Shown: one piece after another, positions 61,274-64,000 of the stretch | Position numbering within the stretch: position 1 is the stretch's first letter | Layout of the letters: each line of letters opens with the position of its first letter | Source of the DNA: Aurantiochytrium sp. KH105 | Lineage: Eukaryota; Sar; Bigyra; Thraustochytrida; Thraustochytriidae | Assembly: GCA_003116975.1 (NCBI GenBank) | Contig: BGKB01000023.1 | Location: 1 to 64,000, forward strand | Reading direction: 5' to 3' | Length of the DNA: 64,000 nucleotides | Made by a program: the position numbers and the translations under genes | Notes under the pieces: generated by a model | Database searches by the model: none | Seen by the model: the letters and a program-made list of their open reading frames with translations, nothing else | What the model was told of the DNA's origin: nothing

Positions 61274-62617
61274 CTAGGCAGTCGTCCGCTTGGCCGCGAA
61301 CTCATCGAACTCGTCGTCGATGCAGGACACACGGTAGCTCTCGCCATCAAACACATTGGTCGCCGTGTAGGTGAAGTCCTTGAAGTCTTCGTTAACCTTG
61401 GACAGCGCACCGTCAGCCGGCGTGGGAGTCACAGCGGCAGGAATGGTCGTAAAGGTCTTGTCAACATTGCGAGTGTCCTCGGTTCCAGCCACAACCGGTT
61501 TAAAGGGGGGCTCAATCTTCTTTTTGAGAAGGGCGTCGAAGTCGATTGAGGCGAAAAAGGGATGCGACTTGATCTCCTGCGCACCACGGTAGCCGAGACG
61601 CTGCAAAGGGTCACGCTGCAGCATTCCGCGGCAGATGGATCGCGCCTCCGGGTTCATGTGCGCGGGAAAGCGCAGATCCGCGCCGAGGATCTTCTTGTAC
61701 ATGCGATCCCGGTTCCGATCGTAAAAGGGAGGAAGGCCGCTAATCATCTCGTACAGCAGCGTGCCGAGACTCCACCAATCGACAGAACGGCCGTACGAGT
61801 TGCGGCGCAAGATCTCCGGAGCAAGGTACTCGGGCGTGCCGCAAAAGGAGCGCACGTTGTCGTCCGTGACGTTCTCCTTTGAGAGGCCAAAGTCAGTGAT
61901 GCGAATGTGGCCGTCGGCGTCGAGAAGGAGGTTCTCTGGCTTGAGGTCGCGGTAGATGATGTTCATCGAGTGCACGTGCTCGAGACCGAGCGCAATCTCG
62001 GCCGCGTAAAAACGTGCGCGTTCCTCGCTGAAGCGGCCGCCCTTGCTGAGGTAGTGAAAAAGTTCCCCGCCGTTGAAGTAGTCAAAGATCATGTACAACT
62101 TCTGCGTCGTCTGGAAGGCGAAGCGCAGACTCACAATGAACGGGTGATCGATCTCTTCGAGGATACGCCGCTCGGCCATTGTGTGCTCGAACTGCTTGCG
62201 TTTGAGAACCTGCTCTTTCTTGAGCACCTTCATGGCGTACACCTTGCCGGTGTCCTTTTTCTTGACCTGGATCACCTTGCCAAAGGAGCCCTTGCCCACC
62301 ACGGTCATGAGCACAAAGTCCTCGAGAGACACCTTTTTCTTGGCGCTGTTCTCTGCGACTTGTGACATCATGGGCGACGGGTCCGACTCTGAAAAGTCAT
62401 CTAGCCTGCCGTTGTCTGGCTGCAAATTTGGCTCTGCGGTGCTGGCCGAGGCGCTGGCGGCCGAGGTCGCGCTCGCCTGCTTCTTGCTTACATCCTTGGT
62501 CGCCGCGGACCGCGAGGTGGCGCCCTTGGCCGGCTTGGCGCCGGTCACGGACTGGCTCGCCTGCGACTTCGACGACAGCTTCGAGAAGCGCTTCCGCGAG
62601 GACGACTCGTTGCCCAT
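61274..62617 (-). CDS. AGC-family Ser/Thr kinase with N-myristoylation signal
   Basis: 447 aa from ATG 62617 (MGNESSSRK: Gly2 and Ser6 fit an N-myristoylation signal, followed by basic residues). The first ~100 residues are Ser/Ala-rich. The kinase domain (~101-360) is intact: GKGSFGKV, AMK (K130), ER (E149), YRDLKPEN (D224), TDFG (D242) and a T-loop SFCGTPEYLAPEI with Ser257 at the Akt-T308 position. The C-terminus has a turn-type TTIPAAVTPTP and a hydrophobic motif FKDFTY. This is the Akt/SGK/S6K layout, regulated by PDK1-type and TORC2-type phosphorylation in known cases, but no PH domain is present; acylation may replace it as the membrane anchor. It is closest to Akt or S6K by motifs; exact orthology is open. 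Confidence 0.88.
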   Translation of the reverse strand: MGNESSSRKRFSKLSSKSQASQSVTGAKPAKGATSRSAATKDVSKKQASATSAASASASTAEPNLQPDNGRLDDFSESDPSPMMSQVAENSAKKKVSLEDFVLMTVVGKGSFGKVIQVKKKDTGKVYAMKVLKKEQVLKRKQFEHTMAERRILEEIDHPFIVSLRFAFQTTQKLYMIFDYFNGGELFHYLSKGGRFSEERARFYAAEIALGLEHVHSMNIIYRDLKPENLLLDADGHIRITDFGLSKENVTDDNVRSFCGTPEYLAPEILRRNSYGRSVDWWSLGTLLYEMISGLPPFYDRNRDRMYKKILGADLRFPAHMNPEARSICRGMLQRDPLQRLGYRGAQEIKSHPFFASIDFDALLKKKIEPPFKPVVAGTEDTRNVDKTFTTIPAAVTPTPADGALSKVNEDFKDFTYTATNVFDGESYRVSCIDDEFDEFAAKRTTA

Positions 62618-64000
62618 CTTGCTCTCGCTCTCCTGTCTGCTGCCTTCCTTCCTTCCTTCCTTCCTTTCCCTTCTTCCTCCCTGCGACTGCCGCACCCGCG
62701 ACGGGGAAAGGACGCAGGTCCCAGACTTCTGCTCGCCGCCTCGCTCGCTGGCCGCTCGGCGCTGGCTCCCGCTCCTCGGCGCTCCTCGGCGTCCGCTCGC
62801 TCGCTCGCTCGCTCGCGGCGTCGCTCTCCGCGCGCAGCCGCTCCTCCGCGGGCAGTACGTGCACGCCGCGGCGCTCTTCTTTCTTGCCTTCTTTCTCTCT
62901 CTTTCTGCTCTGCTCGAGCGAGGGCCCGGCCTGAGAGGGAGGAAAGAGGAGAGGTCGGTCCGGACGCCTCTCGAAAAGGCCTGCTCGCCGCGCCTCTGTG
63001 CGTCGCTCGGACGCGCGCCTCCGCGCTCCGCGCCTGCCGCCCGCGCTCCGCGCGCGCGGGCCCGGGCTCGCGCGGCCTGGCTGTCTGGCTGTCGCGGCGC
63101 CTGGCTTCGTTCGGACTCGGCCTGTGCACGCCTCCGAGGCCGTCGATCCGATCCGATCCGATCCGATTCCGCCTGCGCGGCCTGCGCGGCGCGGCCTGCG
63201 CGGCCTGCGGCGGGCGCGCGAGCGGGCGGGCGCGCGAGCGTGCGTGCGCGCGGGCGGGGGACTCGCGCGCGAGTGGACTCGGGTCGACGCGGTTAGGGAT
63301 TTATTGGGCGATGGATTGATCTCGCGCGGCCAGGCTGTGAAGGAGCGAGCGAACTGTGGCGGGTTTACTGCACTTGCGCGCACACCTGCAAGTGGGCTAT
63401 GGGGCTTTTGCCGCACTTGCGAGCGGGCGAGCGAGAGGGGCGGCATTCTCGGGAAAGAGGGAGGAGGTGGGCCGAGGAAGAGGTACTGGCCGCCGCGCAA
63501 GTCGGGTATCCGCGGAAGATGCACTTGCGAGCGCCGGGTGCAAGTGGAGAATGCGGCGGCCCCACTCAGCGCCGAGCGGGCGGCCCGTGTGCGCACAGAA
63601 TCGCAGACTGGCCCCAAGAGGTAAGCATCAGGAACCTTCTCCTCGAGACGCGGAACCGAGTTGGAGGGGATAGGGAGGGACTCTAAGTTTTGTGTTTGTG
63701 CGACGTATGATACGTGGACGAGGAGAAAGAAGATGGAGGAGGAGGCGGAAACCCAGCTGCAGATGCGACGGACGACTACTACTGCAATGGGCGAAAAAGA
63801 GCAAAACGATCATCGTTTCAGGTGAAATTACGCATAGTACTACTACTACCACTACCACTGCCACGTGCTGGAGAGGTTGATCCCGAGGAAGGGGTGAGGA
63901 AGGTGGCAGATCGCTGCGTGTGCAAGCGATGACGACTGCGACTGTCTGTCGCAAAGCGTTCGCGAGGCAATCATACGGATTGCATGCACATGGACCCCAA
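62618..64000. other. GC-rich non-coding region to the window end
   Basis: CTTC/CCTT units lie near 62,643-62,672, GCTC units near 62,796-62,818 and GATCC units at 63,144-63,166. GCACTTGC words in both orientations occur at 63,365-63,545. TACTAC/CCACTA units lie near 63,837-63,862. Open frames here are by-products of GC and lack domains. Confidence 0.5.
63144..63166. repeat. (GATCC)n pentanucleotide tract
   Basis: Four to five GATCC units in GC-rich upstream DNA of the kinase gene. Confidence 0.85.

Noticed and set aside
1..64000. tRNA or rRNA genes
   Set aside because: I found no convincing cloverleaf or rRNA segment by eye; a tRNAscan-SE and Infernal run would settle it.

Overview
This window is nuclear DNA from a eukaryotic microbe. 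Genes are GC-rich, mostly intronless and packed on both strands, with no bacterial operons. The gene content (mitochondrial stomatin-like protein, NUF2, a WASH-like protein, a 7TM-RGS receptor, TSR3, a ciliary PG-repeat protein, a plant-type LRR protein and Crinkler-like REase/kinase proteins) suggests a flagellate stramenopile. A thraustochytrid or other labyrinthulomycete is my best guess; this is inference from gene content, not a database match.

The window has two halves. Bases 1 to about 23,200 are an accessory, decaying region. It holds the 3' end of a WD40-type gene, a (TTAGG)4 telomere-like tract abutting a broken multi-pass membrane gene, two more broken genes, and a repeat field with a tandem satellite of about 178 bp. 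Beyond that, two inverted arms of one transposon family (9,261-9,763 and 21,712-22,226) enclose a cargo block of about 12 kb. The cargo is two tandem near-identical 623-aa genes with a possible degenerate REase core and a degenerate kinase fold, a sulfatase gene with a frameshift, a broken three-TM gene, and an interrupted gene whose C-terminus looks like a HicA-type domain. A minisatellite built on TGTACATTGG recurs in both orientations. The right arm continues into a DDE transposase relic with a nonsense codon and an internal deletion.

Bases 24,870 to 62,617 hold intact single-copy housekeeping or cell-biology genes. In order: a vWA/lectin surface receptor (+), a spliced multi-pass membrane protein (-), a low-complexity protein (+), a secreted MIB/HERC2-LRR protein (+), STK19 (-), WASH1-like (+), a 7TM-RGS protein (+), a basic disordered protein (+), a small heat-shock protein (-), a PP2C phosphatase (+), TSR3 (-), SLP2/STOML2 (-), an STPG/SHIPPO ciliary protein (+), NUF2 (-), an SNM1/Apollo-type nuclease (+) and a myristoylation-signal AGC kinase (-). 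Long intergenic gaps between them are filled with simple repeats and GC-rich DNA in which I see no further genes. The final 1.4 kb is non-coding GC-rich sequence.

The most unusual part is the 9.3-23 kb block: nuclease/kinase-like effectors, a HicA-like domain and a sulfatase between opposed copies of one transposon end, with recent tandem duplication inside and decay around it.
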